Positions 16,552 through 26,067 of a stretch of DNA of 64,000 nucleotides are shown piece after piece. Below the pieces are notes generated by a model. It ran no database searches. It was not told the origin of the DNA and was given only the letters and a program-made list of their open reading frames with translations. The stretch's first letter is position 1; each line of letters starts with the position of its first letter. Where the stretch lies: the NCBI GenBank assembly GCA_039636795.1, contig CP143430.1:2976001-3040000 (forward strand), given 5' to 3'. The position numbers were made by a program, and so were the translations under genes. This DNA is from Micrococcaceae bacterium Sec5.1 (GTDB taxonomy: Bacteria; Actinomycetota; Actinomycetes; Actinomycetales; Micrococcaceae).

Positions 16552-17534
16552 GCACCTCCACATCACCGGCCGTGACAGCAGATGACAATCCTTCAGAGGC
16601 CAGCGTAAGCGCACCCAAAGGGTCGTTCTCCCGGGCAGCAAAACTGACCAAGGTTTCGCATGGCAAAGGACCCAAAAAGACCAGGCTTGAGCCCTTCACG
16701 GCAATCAGTTATGTGGGTGTTACAGTCTTTGGCCTCTTTGCCCTGATTCCGTTGTGGATGATCGTGGCAGGCTCTTTGACGGAAGAGTCCGCTCTTGCCC
16801 GCAGCGGCTACAGCTTCTTTCCCGAACCATTCTCGTTGGATGCGTACGTTGCCATTTTCAGCGGTACGGCCCTCTTCCAAGGCTATGCGGCCACGTTGTT
16901 CATCACTGTGGTTGGCACCGCGCTGTCGCTGTGCGCCACGGCGTCGTTGTCCTGGGTCATTGCGCGCCGGATGCCCCGGATCAGCAGGCCGCTGACTGTC
17001 TTCGCCTACCTTCCCATGCTCTTCTCGGGTGGTCTGGTGCCCCTGTATCTGCTGGTAACGCAGGTGCTGCAGCTCCAGAACAGCTGGTTCGCCGTCATTC
17101 TCCCGCACATGATGGCCCCCTTCCTTGTCTTCGTAGCCGTCAGCTTCTTTCGCCAGCTCCCCGAAGAAATCCTTGATTCCGCAAAGGTAGATGGCGCGGG
17201 CGAACTGAGGGTCTTTTTTGAGATCGTACTTCCGCTGTCCAAACCCATCCTGGCCGTCATTGGCCTGTTCTATGCCGTGTCCTACTGGAATGAATGGTTC
17301 ACAGCCATGCTCTTCATCTCCGATCCCGAGAAGTACCCCTTGCAGCTGATGCTGCAGAACCTCATCGCCAACGTCACCAACGCCGCGATGCTGCCCGGAT
17401 CCGGCTCAGTGGCCCCTATCTACCAGCTCCGCCTGGCCCTGACCGTCGTAACCATCGGCCCCATCCTCCTGGCGTATCCGTTCGCGCAGCGTTACTTCGT
17501 CAAAGGCCTCACGCTTGGCGCCACCAAAGGCTAG
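16548..17534 (+). CDS. ABC sugar importer permease, LplC/MalG type
   Basis: 328 residues starting at GTG 16548, overlapping the previous stop. A basic N-terminal tail of about 40 residues precedes six membrane helices. The EAA loop reads EEILDSAKVDGAGELRVFFE, then IVLPLSKPILAV. The C-terminal RYFVKGLTLGATKG is the normal end of the AraQ/LplC subfamily. It pairs with the upstream permease. The binding-protein gene follows after about 105 bp, suggesting one transcription unit with its own strong ribosome site for the lipoprotein. Confidence 0.93.
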   Translation: MSTSTSPAVTADDNPSEASVSAPKGSFSRAAKLTKVSHGKGPKKTRLEPFTAISYVGVTVFGLFALIPLWMIVAGSLTEESALARSGYSFFPEPFSLDAYVAIFSGTALFQGYAATLFITVVGTALSLCATASLSWVIARRMPRISRPLTVFAYLPMLFSGGLVPLYLLVTQVLQLQNSWFAVILPHMMAPFLVFVAVSFFRQLPEEILDSAKVDGAGELRVFFEIVLPLSKPILAVIGLFYAVSYWNEWFTAMLFISDPEKYPLQLMLQNLIANVTNAAMLPGSGSVAPIYQLRLALTVVTIGPILLAYPFAQRYFVKGLTLGATKG

Positions 17535-17639
17535 CCGCTCCGTAAACACCAGATCTTCGTTCCAGTCTCCAGCCCCAAAAACTCTTTAGCCCCACAAAGT
17601 GTCTGGCCCACGATGCCAGCGTACAAAGGAGTGCAGCAC

Positions 17640-19196
17640 ATGATCCCCAACTCATCAGTTTCCCGGCGCGGTTTCCTTGGTCTGGCCGGTGGACTTGGAG
17701 CAGCGGCAGCGCTTGCCGGCTGCGGTACATCAGGATCGTCCTCCACGGGCGGCGCCGTCACGGGCACGTCGGTGGCAGTCCTGCCCAGCACTGCTCCAGC
17801 CACCTGGAATGCTGTTCTGGCCAAGGTAAACAGCAAGCTCAAAAGTGATCTCGGCTTCGATTTGGACGCGCAGTTCATTAACTGGTCCAACTACCAGCAG
17901 CAGTCCCTGCTCAAGTTCACGGCCGGAGAGAAATTCGATTCAGCCCTGCAGGCGCTTTGGCTGAACATGGCGCAACTACAGCAGAGCGGGTCCCTGGCAG
18001 ATCTCACCAATGAGGTGGCCAAATACAAGAACCTCAGTGCAACACTGCCCAAGAAACTGTTGGAGTCCAACAGCTGGGACGGGAAGCTCTGGGGGATCCC
18101 GCAGGTCAACAGTGCGGCACGCGTCCAGCACTTCGTCATTCGCCAGGACATTGCCGACTCCGTTGGCTTCTCCACGATTGCAGACTTTGACCAGCTCGAG
18201 CAGTTCTTCTACGCCGTGAAGCAGAAAAACGATGGCACCGTTGCTTATGGAGCGGCTTCCAACAGTGGTTACCTTCACGCGCTCCCCGTTCCCACGGGAA
18301 TGTTCAATGCCTCCTCATGGGAGACCCCGGACACGATTGCCCGCGCCTTCAGCGGAAAGGGTATGTTCTTCCTGCTCGCCAAGGATGCCGCCAAAACGGG
18401 GTCCTCAACGCCCAAGGCCTTTTGGGACGACGAAGGCATCGTGGATACCCTTCACCGGATCCGCAAGTATTACAACGACGGAATCATCAACGCCGATGCG
18501 CTGAACACCGATGCAGCAACCCTGAAGAGCCAATGGATCGCCGGTAAGTACGCAGCTGGATGGGCCATGACCGATGGCACCGCGAGCAACTCACTCAGCA
18601 CCCTGCAAAAGGCCGTCCCCAAGGCAGCGTTGGCCAATATCATGCCCCTCACAGGTGGCTTGTCTGCAAAACCGAACCAAACATTCCAGGCCGACAATCT
18701 CGTTGTGGTCAATTCCAAGGGCGGCAATCTGGACCGGACCATGCAGCTTCAGGACTGGCTCTCCATCAAGGAAAACCACGACCTCATCACGTATGGGATT
18801 GAAGGCACTGACTGGGAACCTGCAGACGGGAACAAATTCAAGCCCCTGAACGACTACGCGTTTCCGGGTTACGCGCTGTCCTGGCGGTCAAGCCTGGAGC
18901 GGAAATCTATGTCCATCAGTCCCACGGAAGAGAAGATCTTCGACTGGGCACAGAACTTCGACAACTTCACTCTTGACCCCTTTGCTTCCTTCATCCCGGA
19001 CACCACACCCGTGAAACAGCAGGTGGCGGCGATGTCCAACGTCATCACGCAGTTCGCCAACCCGCTCTTCTACGGTGTGGTGGATGTAGAGGATCAATTG
19101 GACAAGCTGAAAAAAGCCGCCGACGGTGCCGGGGTCGCGAAATTGCAGGAAGAGATGGAAAAGCAAGCCAACGCCCATCTCAAAAAGCAAGCCTGA
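17640..19196 (+). CDS. Solute-binding lipoprotein of the oligosaccharide ABC importer
   Basis: 518 residues. The ATG at 17640 follows AAAGGAG by 8 nt; the ORF is open to 17613 but without a ribosome site. The N-terminus carries a Tat-type twin arginine, SRRGFLGLAGGLGAAAALAG, ending in a lipobox LAGC, so it is probably exported folded and lipidated. The mature part resembles LipO/family-1 solute-binding proteins (KLLESNSWDGKLWGIP; DLITYGIEGTDWEPADGNKF). The GIEGTDWE-type segment is typical of LipO-type binding proteins paired with LplB/LplC. Predicted ligand: oligosaccharides released by the lyase. Confidence 0.92.
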   Translation: MIPNSSVSRRGFLGLAGGLGAAAALAGCGTSGSSSTGGAVTGTSVAVLPSTAPATWNAVLAKVNSKLKSDLGFDLDAQFINWSNYQQQSLLKFTAGEKFDSALQALWLNMAQLQQSGSLADLTNEVAKYKNLSATLPKKLLESNSWDGKLWGIPQVNSAARVQHFVIRQDIADSVGFSTIADFDQLEQFFYAVKQKNDGTVAYGAASNSGYLHALPVPTGMFNASSWETPDTIARAFSGKGMFFLLAKDAAKTGSSTPKAFWDDEGIVDTLHRIRKYYNDGIINADALNTDAATLKSQWIAGKYAAGWAMTDGTASNSLSTLQKAVPKAALANIMPLTGGLSAKPNQTFQADNLVVVNSKGGNLDRTMQLQDWLSIKENHDLITYGIEGTDWEPADGNKFKPLNDYAFPGYALSWRSSLERKSMSISPTEEKIFDWAQNFDNFTLDPFASFIPDTTPVKQQVAAMSNVITQFANPLFYGVVDVEDQLDKLKKAADGAGVAKLQEEMEKQANAHLKKQA

Positions 19197-19231
19197 CCCT
19201 GCCTGAACACTGATCAAGAGAAAGGTTCCTG

Positions 19232-20392
19232 ATGCTGTCATACCGGTTGGCACTGCCCGAGTCACCGGCCACCGCCGTCGTCATCGCCATCCACGGCCTG
19301 ATGGAATCTGCAGAGTGCCTCGAAGCTGCCCGTCCGCACTGGATTTCCCAGCAATGGGCAGCCCTGACAATGGATCTTCGCGGGCACGGCAGTTCGCCCC
19401 GCTGGTCAGAACAGGAGCTTCGGGAACACCCAGGGGATGTCATGGTCAGGGATGTCCTGGACCTCCTTGAGTTGGAGGAACTGCAGGACGTGGCACAGCT
19501 CCCGGCTCTTTATTATGGGCACTCAGCCGGCGGTGGCGTTGCAGCCGCGGTTGCCGCCAGCGCGTTGAAAAGGACACCTGCCGGATTTCGCCCGGCGGGT
19601 GTCCTCCTCGAGGATCCATTCTGGCGGCTACCAGTGACGAGGCTGCAGGACCGTGATGTTGCAGAAGCCGCCTACGCTCACCTCGTTGACGTTCAATCCC
19701 GCACGCCGGAAGAACGTGTGCAGATGAGGAGACGCGAGTGGCCCAACTGGAGCGAGGCCGAGATTCAGCGCAGTTGCAAGGCGCAGGAGGATTGCGACAC
19801 AAACCTGTTGCGCAACGGCAACGTCATTCCGAGCACGCCGTGGCCGGAGTTGCTCGCATCATTCACGGCATCCGGCGTCCCTACGCTGATTATCACTGGC
19901 ACCGTCAGAACCGGGATCACGCCGCGGCACCAGCAGATCGCCCGAACCGCAGGCGCCGCGATTGAGGTATTCGACGGCGCGTCCCACTTCATCCGGCGCG
20001 ATATGGAAGACAGATTCATGGACACCGCAACCAGCTTTTTCACGAAATCCCTGGAGGGGAAGGGCAAGCAACGGGCAAAGCCCGTCGCCATGGCAGTCAT
20101 GGCACCGCCTGAACTCTTCTCCAAGCTCTTCTCGAATGCCGCGATGAGCACGTTGGACCGGTTGGTGGACCTTCGTGGACCGGTCTTCAAAGACTTCTCG
20201 ACGCCGGGCGCCCAGGCAGCACTTGCCGACGTCGAAGTCCTTATTACCGGCTGGGGATGCCCGAAAATCGATGGGGACGTCCTTTCCGCAGCCCCCAAGC
20301 TGCGTGCCATCATCCATGCCGGTGGGGTCATCGCGGGAAACATAGGGCCGATTCCCGCAGGCAGGAAAATTGTGGGTTCCAATGCTGGTTAG
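19232..20392 (+). CDS. Alpha/beta hydrolase running in frame into the N-terminal part of a 2-hydroxyacid dehydrogenase
   Basis: Residues about 1-285 are an alpha/beta hydrolase: VVIAIHGLMESAE oxyanion strand, DLRGHGSS, nucleophile elbow YYGHSAGGGVAAA and a late GASHFIRRD with the catalytic His. No stop separates this from MAVMAPPELFSKLFS, the start of a D-isomer-specific 2-hydroxyacid dehydrogenase (LITGWGCPKIDGDVLSAAPK, then LRAIIHAGG). The frame then hits a TAG at 20390-20392 inside the dehydrogenase, while the same frame continues as dehydrogenase sequence beyond. So this is either a natural hydrolase-dehydrogenase fusion cut by a nonsense mutation, or two genes whose boundary stop was lost. 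The hydrolase part looks intact and may deacylate imported sugars. Confidence 0.75.
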   Translation: MLSYRLALPESPATAVVIAIHGLMESAECLEAARPHWISQQWAALTMDLRGHGSSPRWSEQELREHPGDVMVRDVLDLLELEELQDVAQLPALYYGHSAGGGVAAAVAASALKRTPAGFRPAGVLLEDPFWRLPVTRLQDRDVAEAAYAHLVDVQSRTPEERVQMRRREWPNWSEAEIQRSCKAQEDCDTNLLRNGNVIPSTPWPELLASFTASGVPTLIITGTVRTGITPRHQQIARTAGAAIEVFDGASHFIRRDMEDRFMDTATSFFTKSLEGKGKQRAKPVAMAVMAPPELFSKLFSNAAMSTLDRLVDLRGPVFKDFSTPGAQAALADVEVLITGWGCPKIDGDVLSAAPKLRAIIHAGGVIAGNIGPIPAGRKIVGSNAG

Positions 20393-21061
20393 GCGAATGG
20401 ACGTCCCGTCGCGGAGTACACGCTGGCCATGATCCTGCTCGCCAACAAACAAGCCTTCGAAAGCGCCCGCATGTACGCGGAGCGCCGTTCGCCGATAGAC
20501 CGTGAACAGGAATTTCCCCGGGCGGGAAACTACCAGAAAACCGTGGGCCTGGTGGGAGCTTCCCGCATCGGCCGCCAGGTTGCCAAGCTGCTGTGGCCGT
20601 TCGATCTCGACGTAGTGATTCATGACCCCTATCTGGACGAGGCAGAAGCAGCCGCCCTGGGGGTGACGCTGCTTCCACTGCAGGAGCTGATGACCCGGAG
20701 CGACATTGTGTCCCTCCACGTCCCCGTCACGTCGGAAACCACAGCCATGATCGGGGCGTCCGAACTGGCGTCAATGAAGGATGGCGCCACGCTCATTAAT
20801 ACGGCGAGAGGCGAGGTCCTGGACCAGGCAGCCCTCGAAAAAGAGCTGGCCAGCGGACGGATCAACGCGATCCTCGATGTGGCAGTGCCGGACGTGCTGC
20901 CCCCGGACCATCCTTTTTACGAGCTGCCCAACGTCATGCTCACACCCCACATCGCTGGTTCCATGGGCACCGAACTGCTCCGCATGGGGGACCACGTGGT
21001 GGCCGAAATGGAACGGTACGTCAAGGGAGAGCCGTTCGCCTACCCGGAAGAGCTTTCCTAG
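20090..21061 (+). pseudogene. D-2-hydroxyacid dehydrogenase interrupted by an in-frame amber codon
   Basis: Starting at ATG 20090 (or 20099), one frame encodes a complete dehydrogenase of about 323 residues except for TAG at 20390-20392. Before the stop: IIHAGGVIAGNIGPIPAG then SNAG. After it: ANGRPVAEYTLAMILLANK, the conserved substrate-binding segment. The cofactor loop VGLVGASRIGRQVAKLL, the catalytic Arg in INTARGEVLDQAALE and the His in MLTPHIAGS are all present downstream. Family members often have SxWAANA here, so TGG to TAG is a likely single change. A restart at ATG 20429 would give only the C-terminal 210 residues. A sequencing error or readthrough cannot be excluded. Confidence 0.75.
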
Positions 21062-21062
21062 C

Positions 21063-22748
21063 ATGGAGAAATTAGTGACCGTCAACAGCAACCCTGTCCT
21101 GCCGGGGTTCTCGCCAGATCCGTCCCTTATCCGTGTGGGTGAGTGGTTCTACCTGGCCAACAGCTCCTTCGAGTGGTACCCAATTGTCCCGATCCACCGC
21201 TCCCGGGACCTGAAAACCTGGGAGTTTGCCGGCTCGTTCAGCGGCCCGGACGCGGTTCTGGAACTCAGGGGACTCGGGGACTCTGCAGGCGTCTGGGCAC
21301 CGTCGTTGAGTTGGTCTGATGGCCTTTTTTGGCTGGTCTTTACCGTGGTCCGGAGTTTCGGCGGACCACACAAAGACATGGACACCTACGTTACGAGAGC
21401 GGTGGATGTGGCAGGGGAATGGTCAAAACCAACCCGTGTGACCACCACGGGTTTTGATCCATCCATCTTTCATCACGAGGGCCGCCACTGGCTATTGAAC
21501 ATGGAATGGGACCACAGGCCAACCGGGCGCGGAGGATTTGCCGGCATCAACCTCCAGGAGCTGAACGCAACCGGGACAGCGACCATTGGCGAACCCCGCA
21601 TCATTCATCGTCGTGCCGAACTCATCGAAGGTCCCAATCTCTACTTCTTCAAGGACCGCTTCTACCTCATGCTCGCCGAGGGCGGAACGGGTCAGAACCA
21701 TGGCATCGCCATGATGCGTTCCGGTTCTCTTTTCGGCCCTTATGAACCGGATCCGCACGGTCCGGTGCTGACCTCCCGCGACCATCCCACCCACATGCTG
21801 CAAAAGGCCGGGCACGGTGAAATCGCCGTCGCTGAGGATGGGACCCTTTTCCTGGCACATTTGGCTAGCCGGTGGGCTGAAAAGGACGGCAAGCAATATT
21901 CCATCCTTGGACGCGAGACGTGCATTCAGCGAATGCGGTTTACTGACGACGGCTGGTTGCGCCTGGAGCAGGATGGCTGGCATCCGTCCCTGACGGCTGA
22001 AGGTCCAAAACCAACGCTCGACGGCGCCGCTCCGGTTTCGACGTCGGTGCCGGCCGCTCGGGCTGCTGATACCAGCACCGTTGGCGGGTTCGCCACAGAA
22101 GCGGTGACCAATGATGGCCACCTGACTCTGGGTTGGCCCTGGAGTTCCCTGAGGCATCCCGTCTCATCACAGTGGGCCAGCCTTTCGGAACGGCCTGGAT
22201 GGCTTCGCCTCACGGGACGATACAGCACGGACTCGGTCCTGGAGCAGTCACTGGTGGCGCGCCGCTTGACCAGCGGCAGCGTGAGGGCGGGGGTGACAGT
22301 TGAAGCGCAACCAACCAATTTCACTCAAAGCGCCGGACTCATTTTCTACTACAACACCTCAAGTTACTTCTACCTCAGGACCACCGTAAGGGAAGCCGGC
22401 GGAGAACTGCTTGATGGCGACGCACCAACTGAGCAGATTCTCGAAGTGTTCGAGAAAGACCCCCATAAGGGCCTGCATTCCTTCGGGTCCGTTGTGGTGG
22501 AATCAAGCTTCCCCCTCCGTTTGGAAGCGACTCTTGACGGCGGACGCCTGCAATTCTTCTGGTCCCAGGTGGGGAAACCGCTGCAACCAATTGGGCCCGA
22601 ACTCAATGCCCTTCAATTGTCCGATGATCATGGGGACACATTGCGGTTCACTGGGGCCCTCGTCGGCGTGGCCGCACAGGACCTGCGCGACCAGCGCTTT
22701 ACTGCCGACTTCACGGACTTTCAGTTCCAGCCACTGGCAGGGCAGTGA
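21063..22748 (+). CDS. GH43 glycosidase (beta-xylosidase/arabinofuranosidase type) with C-terminal beta-sandwich
   Basis: About 561 residues. The N-terminus NPVLPGFSPDPSLIRVGEWF contains the general-base Asp of GH43 (PDPS), followed by YLANSSFEWYPIVPIHRSRD. The acid Glu lies in ELIEGPNLYFFKDRFYLML (about residue 187). The five-bladed propeller is followed from about residue 360 by a beta-sandwich typical of GH43 subfamilies 11/12. There is no signal peptide, so it acts on imported oligosaccharides. The ATG at 21063 is 2 nt from the dehydrogenase stop; a GTG at 21075 with GGAG 6 nt before it is an equally good start. Its stop overlaps the next gene (GTGA). Specificity is uncertain. Confidence 0.9.
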   Translation: MEKLVTVNSNPVLPGFSPDPSLIRVGEWFYLANSSFEWYPIVPIHRSRDLKTWEFAGSFSGPDAVLELRGLGDSAGVWAPSLSWSDGLFWLVFTVVRSFGGPHKDMDTYVTRAVDVAGEWSKPTRVTTTGFDPSIFHHEGRHWLLNMEWDHRPTGRGGFAGINLQELNATGTATIGEPRIIHRRAELIEGPNLYFFKDRFYLMLAEGGTGQNHGIAMMRSGSLFGPYEPDPHGPVLTSRDHPTHMLQKAGHGEIAVAEDGTLFLAHLASRWAEKDGKQYSILGRETCIQRMRFTDDGWLRLEQDGWHPSLTAEGPKPTLDGAAPVSTSVPAARAADTSTVGGFATEAVTNDGHLTLGWPWSSLRHPVSSQWASLSERPGWLRLTGRYSTDSVLEQSLVARRLTSGSVRAGVTVEAQPTNFTQSAGLIFYYNTSSYFYLRTTVREAGGELLDGDAPTEQILEVFEKDPHKGLHSFGSVVVESSFPLRLEATLDGGRLQFFWSQVGKPLQPIGPELNALQLSDDHGDTLRFTGALVGVAAQDLRDQRFTADFTDFQFQPLAGQ

Positions 22749-23806
22749 GGCCCATGAGCGAGAGCCCTAATAAGCAGACCCCCATGAAACAGAAACCTCC
22801 GGTCCTCGGGGATGTCGCGAAGGCTGCCGGCGTTTCCGTTCCAACGGTTTCCCGTGTCTTGACTAGCAGCAAGTACGTTGCCCCCAGCCTCCGGACCCGT
22901 GTCCTGAAAGCAGTCAACGACCTCGGCTATCGTCCCAACGTGGCCGCTCGAGCCACAAGGTCCGGAAAACGTTCAATGGTGGCGGTTCTGACGGGCGCTA
23001 CGTCCAACTATGGATACGCCCAAACCGTTGAAGGCATTGAGAGAGCTGCACGCCAAGCGGGCATGTCCGTCATCATCGCGGTAGTGGAATCCGACGCCGA
23101 AGAGGCAGTCAACGCCGCAATCGACCTCGTCCTCTCCCAACCCGTGGCCGGCGTAGTGATCCTCGAATTCGATCGCCCCGGACTTGCTGCCGTCCGGGCC
23201 TTTCCGCGCTCCATTCCCATGGTGGTAGCCGGCGGAGGAACAGGCCGTTCCACCAGAACCACCAGCGCTCTGCTCGACGAACATGGTGCCGGAAAGGATG
23301 CTACCGACCACCTTCTTTCGCTGGGGCATCGGACAGTGCACCACATAGCAGTTCCCACCATGGGCAAGCAGTCCGGCCGAACAGAGGGTTGGAAGGCAGC
23401 TTTGACAGCAGCGGGGATTCCTCTTCCCCGGATCCTGCACGCTACCTGGGAGCCTTCCAGCGGCTACAGCGTGGGGCGGAAACTCGCCGCCCAAAGTGAT
23501 GTTACGGCTGTGTTCTGCGGGAATGATGATGTGGCGATTGGCGTCATCAAGGCATTCGTGGAATCCGGCAGGCGAATTCCCGAGGATGTTTCCGTGGTGG
23601 GCTTTGACGATCAGCCGCATGTGGCCATGTGGCGACCAGCTCTAACCACCATCCGGCAGGACTTCCAGGACCTCGGTTCCCGCGCGTTCGGGCTGCTGGA
23701 AAAGGCTTTGGACGGCGGTCCCAAGCCGCCGACTGCTTCCACCGTTAAACCAAAACTCATCATCCGCGGCTCCACTGGTGCCGTCGGATCCATCTTCAGC
23801 GACTGA
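22745..23806 (+). CDS. LacI-family repressor, copy 1
   Basis: Up to 353 residues; starts at GTG 22745 (overlapping the GH43 stop), ATG 22754 or ATG 22784 are all possible. The helix-turn-helix reads PVLGDVAKAAGVSVPTVSRV, then LTSSKYV and LGYRPNVAARATRSGKR (hinge). The effector domain is of the ribose-binding type and ends in SVVGFDDQPHVAMWRPALTT. It is strikingly similar to the second LacI at 26951-28033, including the entire recognition helix, so both should bind the same DNA. The likely operators are GG-n-(A/T)A(A/T)CGTT(A/T)TC sites at 15331, 15442 and 28059. It probably represses the polysaccharide locus until an oligosaccharide appears. Confidence 0.93.
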   Translation: MRPMSESPNKQTPMKQKPPVLGDVAKAAGVSVPTVSRVLTSSKYVAPSLRTRVLKAVNDLGYRPNVAARATRSGKRSMVAVLTGATSNYGYAQTVEGIERAARQAGMSVIIAVVESDAEEAVNAAIDLVLSQPVAGVVILEFDRPGLAAVRAFPRSIPMVVAGGGTGRSTRTTSALLDEHGAGKDATDHLLSLGHRTVHHIAVPTMGKQSGRTEGWKAALTAAGIPLPRILHATWEPSSGYSVGRKLAAQSDVTAVFCGNDDVAIGVIKAFVESGRRIPEDVSVVGFDDQPHVAMWRPALTTIRQDFQDLGSRAFGLLEKALDGGPKPPTASTVKPKLIIRGSTGAVGSIFSD

Positions 23807-23825
23807 CAAAAGGAGAGCTTTACCC

Positions 23826-23852
23826 ATGAACACTTCCTGGAGGGCACCGTGA
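23826..23852 (+). CDS. Possible 8-codon leader ORF coupled to the GH36 gene
   Basis: ATG at 23826, 11 nt behind AAGGAG, opens a frame MNTSWRAP ending at TGA 23850-23852, which overlaps the GTG start of the GH36 gene (GTGA). GGAGG inside this ORF is correctly placed for that GTG. The arrangement could couple or attenuate translation of the glycosidase. It could equally be chance. Confidence 0.35.
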   Translation: MNTSWRAP

Positions 23853-26032
23853 CCCTCACGCACCCCAGTTCCGAGCTTGAGAACAAGCCTCCCACCGCAG
23901 GTGTTCCCCAAGGAGGGGATGTCCTGGCGTGGGGTAATGATTGCCTGACCTTGCACATTCTCCATGGGGAGCACATGGCTCCGAGGCTGCTTGCCATCGG
24001 GCACGCACAGCTTCCGCTGCCAGTCCTGGAAGGATTGCGTCGGTCGTCCTTGCCCATTGTGGAGATTGCACTGGCCGGCGACGGTCGGCATGGCACCGCG
24101 GGCAAGCGGCACGTCGACGGCGCTGCCGCCCAGCGGCTACGACTCATCGAGGTGCATGAATCTGAGACACATGGTGTGGCCCGGCTCTGCCTGCTTGCCC
24201 GCGATCCGGAGACCGGCCTTGAGGCAACTGTCTATTATGAGCTGGCGCCAGGGTCCTCCGTGCTGCGAAGCTGGACTGAGCTACGGGCCGGGGCATCCGC
24301 CGTCGGGCTTGAATATGTGTCTTCCCTGGTTCTTTCCGGGCTGGGCCGCTCCCGGGACTGGGAGGAGGGGATGGGTCTATGGCAGGCAGCGAACCCGTGG
24401 TCCGGCGAATTTCGGTGGCGGCGTGCCAGTCTTGCCGAGCGTGGCCTGTACAACGTGGGCATGGTGGACTACGAGCAAGTCGGTTCCAAAAACCGGATCG
24501 CGCTGACATCCACCGGTGCATGGTCCACGGCAGAACACCTTCCCATGGGAATCCTGGAAGATCTTGCAACAGGGACGATGCTTGCGTGGCAGGTAGAGCA
24601 CAACGGAGCCTGGCACTACGAATTAGGGGACCGGTACAACGACCTCTACCTCGCAGCTTCCGGTCCAACAGCCGCTGAACACCAGTGGGCACTGACCCTC
24701 CAACCGGGAGAAACTTTCACCACCGTTCCTGCAGCTGTGGCTGTTGTACCCGCCGGCGGTATTGACGCTGTCACGGCAGAACTTACTGCCTACCGTCGCC
24801 GGATTCGCAGGCCTCACACTGACAATGTTGAGCTTCCCGTTATTTACAACGACTTCCTCAACGGCCTCATGTCGGATCCCACAACCGCAAAGGAACGTCC
24901 GCTCATTGCAGCAGCATCAGCACTTGGCGTCGAAGTCTTCTGCATCGACGCCGGCTGGTACGACGACGAAAACGGCGGCTGGTGGGATTCGGTAGGGGAG
25001 TGGGAGCCCTCCGTGACCCGCTTCCCCGACGGCGGTCTGGCTGGCCTGATTGCAGAAATCCGGGCCGCCGGCATGAAACCCGGGTTGTGGCTGGAACCTG
25101 AAGTTGTGGGTGCGCGAAGTCGAATCGCTGAGCAGTTGCCTGCCGAGGCCTTCTTCGTGCGCAGTGGCCGACGGGTCAAAGAATGGGGACGCTACCAGCT
25201 GGACTTGCGGCACCCTGCTGGTAGGTCACATCTGGACGGGGTGGTCGACAGGTTGATGGCTGACTTCGATCTTGCGTATCTCAAACTGGACTACAACGTC
25301 GATATCGGCGCAGGCACAGACCTGAACGGTGCCACTGGTGCAGGGCTCCTGGAGCACAACCGAGCCTATCTGGACTGGGTGTCTTCAGTGATGGATCGGC
25401 ACCCCGGACTGACTGTTGAAGGTTGCGCGGCCGGTGGATCCCGGACTGACGGTGCGTCCGGTGCCGTCTTCCCCATCCAATCGCTGACGGATCAGCAGGA
25501 CTTCGTCAAGACGCCACCCATCTCAGCTGCCGCACCACTCGCCATTACTCCCGAACAGTCCGGTGTTTGGGCCTCCGTGGATGGGTCAATGGGTGATGAG
25601 CAATTGGCGTTTTCGATCGCCAGCGCGCTGCTCTCCCGCGTGCACCTCGGGGGCCGGATCGATACCCTCAGCCCCGGGCAGTTGGGTGTGATCCGTGCGG
25701 GCCTTGATGCCTATAAGGCCCTGCGCGCCGATATTTCATCCAGCGTGCCAACCTTCCCCTTGAGGCTGCCGGGCTGGCGGGATAACTGGATCGCGCAGGG
25801 CGCGCGGCTGGGAGAACGGATGCTTGCCGTCATTGTTCACAGGCGGGGAGGTGAAGAGCAGCAATCAATTGACCTGCCTGCCTGGCTTGGAGAGCACCCC
25901 AGCGTGACGGTGGCGTATCCGACCTGGGGTGCGGCAGACGCCGTCGTACTTCCAGCGGCGGCCGGTGCGGCGGTACTCAACGTGAGGCTCGCTCAAGAAC
26001 ACAGCGCAAGACTGATCCTCCTGCACGCCTAA
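23849..26032 (+). CDS. GH36 alpha-galactosidase
   Basis: 727 residues from GTG 23849 with GGAGG 5 nt upstream. It has the standard GH36 plan: an N-terminal beta-sandwich (to about residue 325), a TIM barrel and a short C-terminal beta domain. Barrel motifs: CIDAGWYDDENGGWWDSVGE, GLWLEPEVV, the nucleophile Asp in YLKLDYNVDIG (about residue 480), EGCAAGGSRTD, and the acid/base Asp in QSLTDQQDFVK (about residue 547). It hydrolyses terminal alpha-1,6-linked galactose from raffinose-type or galacto-oligosaccharides in the cytosol. No signal peptide is present. Its position between lacI and a GH43 gene places it in the degradation locus, so the imported substrate should carry alpha-galactosyl residues. 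Confidence 0.93.
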   Translation: MTLTHPSSELENKPPTAGVPQGGDVLAWGNDCLTLHILHGEHMAPRLLAIGHAQLPLPVLEGLRRSSLPIVEIALAGDGRHGTAGKRHVDGAAAQRLRLIEVHESETHGVARLCLLARDPETGLEATVYYELAPGSSVLRSWTELRAGASAVGLEYVSSLVLSGLGRSRDWEEGMGLWQAANPWSGEFRWRRASLAERGLYNVGMVDYEQVGSKNRIALTSTGAWSTAEHLPMGILEDLATGTMLAWQVEHNGAWHYELGDRYNDLYLAASGPTAAEHQWALTLQPGETFTTVPAAVAVVPAGGIDAVTAELTAYRRRIRRPHTDNVELPVIYNDFLNGLMSDPTTAKERPLIAAASALGVEVFCIDAGWYDDENGGWWDSVGEWEPSVTRFPDGGLAGLIAEIRAAGMKPGLWLEPEVVGARSRIAEQLPAEAFFVRSGRRVKEWGRYQLDLRHPAGRSHLDGVVDRLMADFDLAYLKLDYNVDIGAGTDLNGATGAGLLEHNRAYLDWVSSVMDRHPGLTVEGCAAGGSRTDGASGAVFPIQSLTDQQDFVKTPPISAAAPLAITPEQSGVWASVDGSMGDEQLAFSIASALLSRVHLGGRIDTLSPGQLGVIRAGLDAYKALRADISSSVPTFPLRLPGWRDNWIAQGARLGERMLAVIVHRRGGEEQQSIDLPAWLGEHPSVTVAYPTWGAADAVVLPAAAGAAVLNVRLAQEHSARLILLHA

Positions 26033-26067
26033 GAACACTTCCATTAACTCCAGAGTCAGGTACCGAT

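Noticed and set aside
15634..16641. 335-codon minus-strand frame opposite the ABC permease
   Set aside because: Low-complexity charged translation mirroring a membrane-protein gene; the plus strand has six helices and an EAA loop.
20781..21062. N-terminal extension of the GH43 frame
   Set aside because: It overlaps the dehydrogenase coding sequence in another frame; GH43 similarity starts only after ATG 21063.
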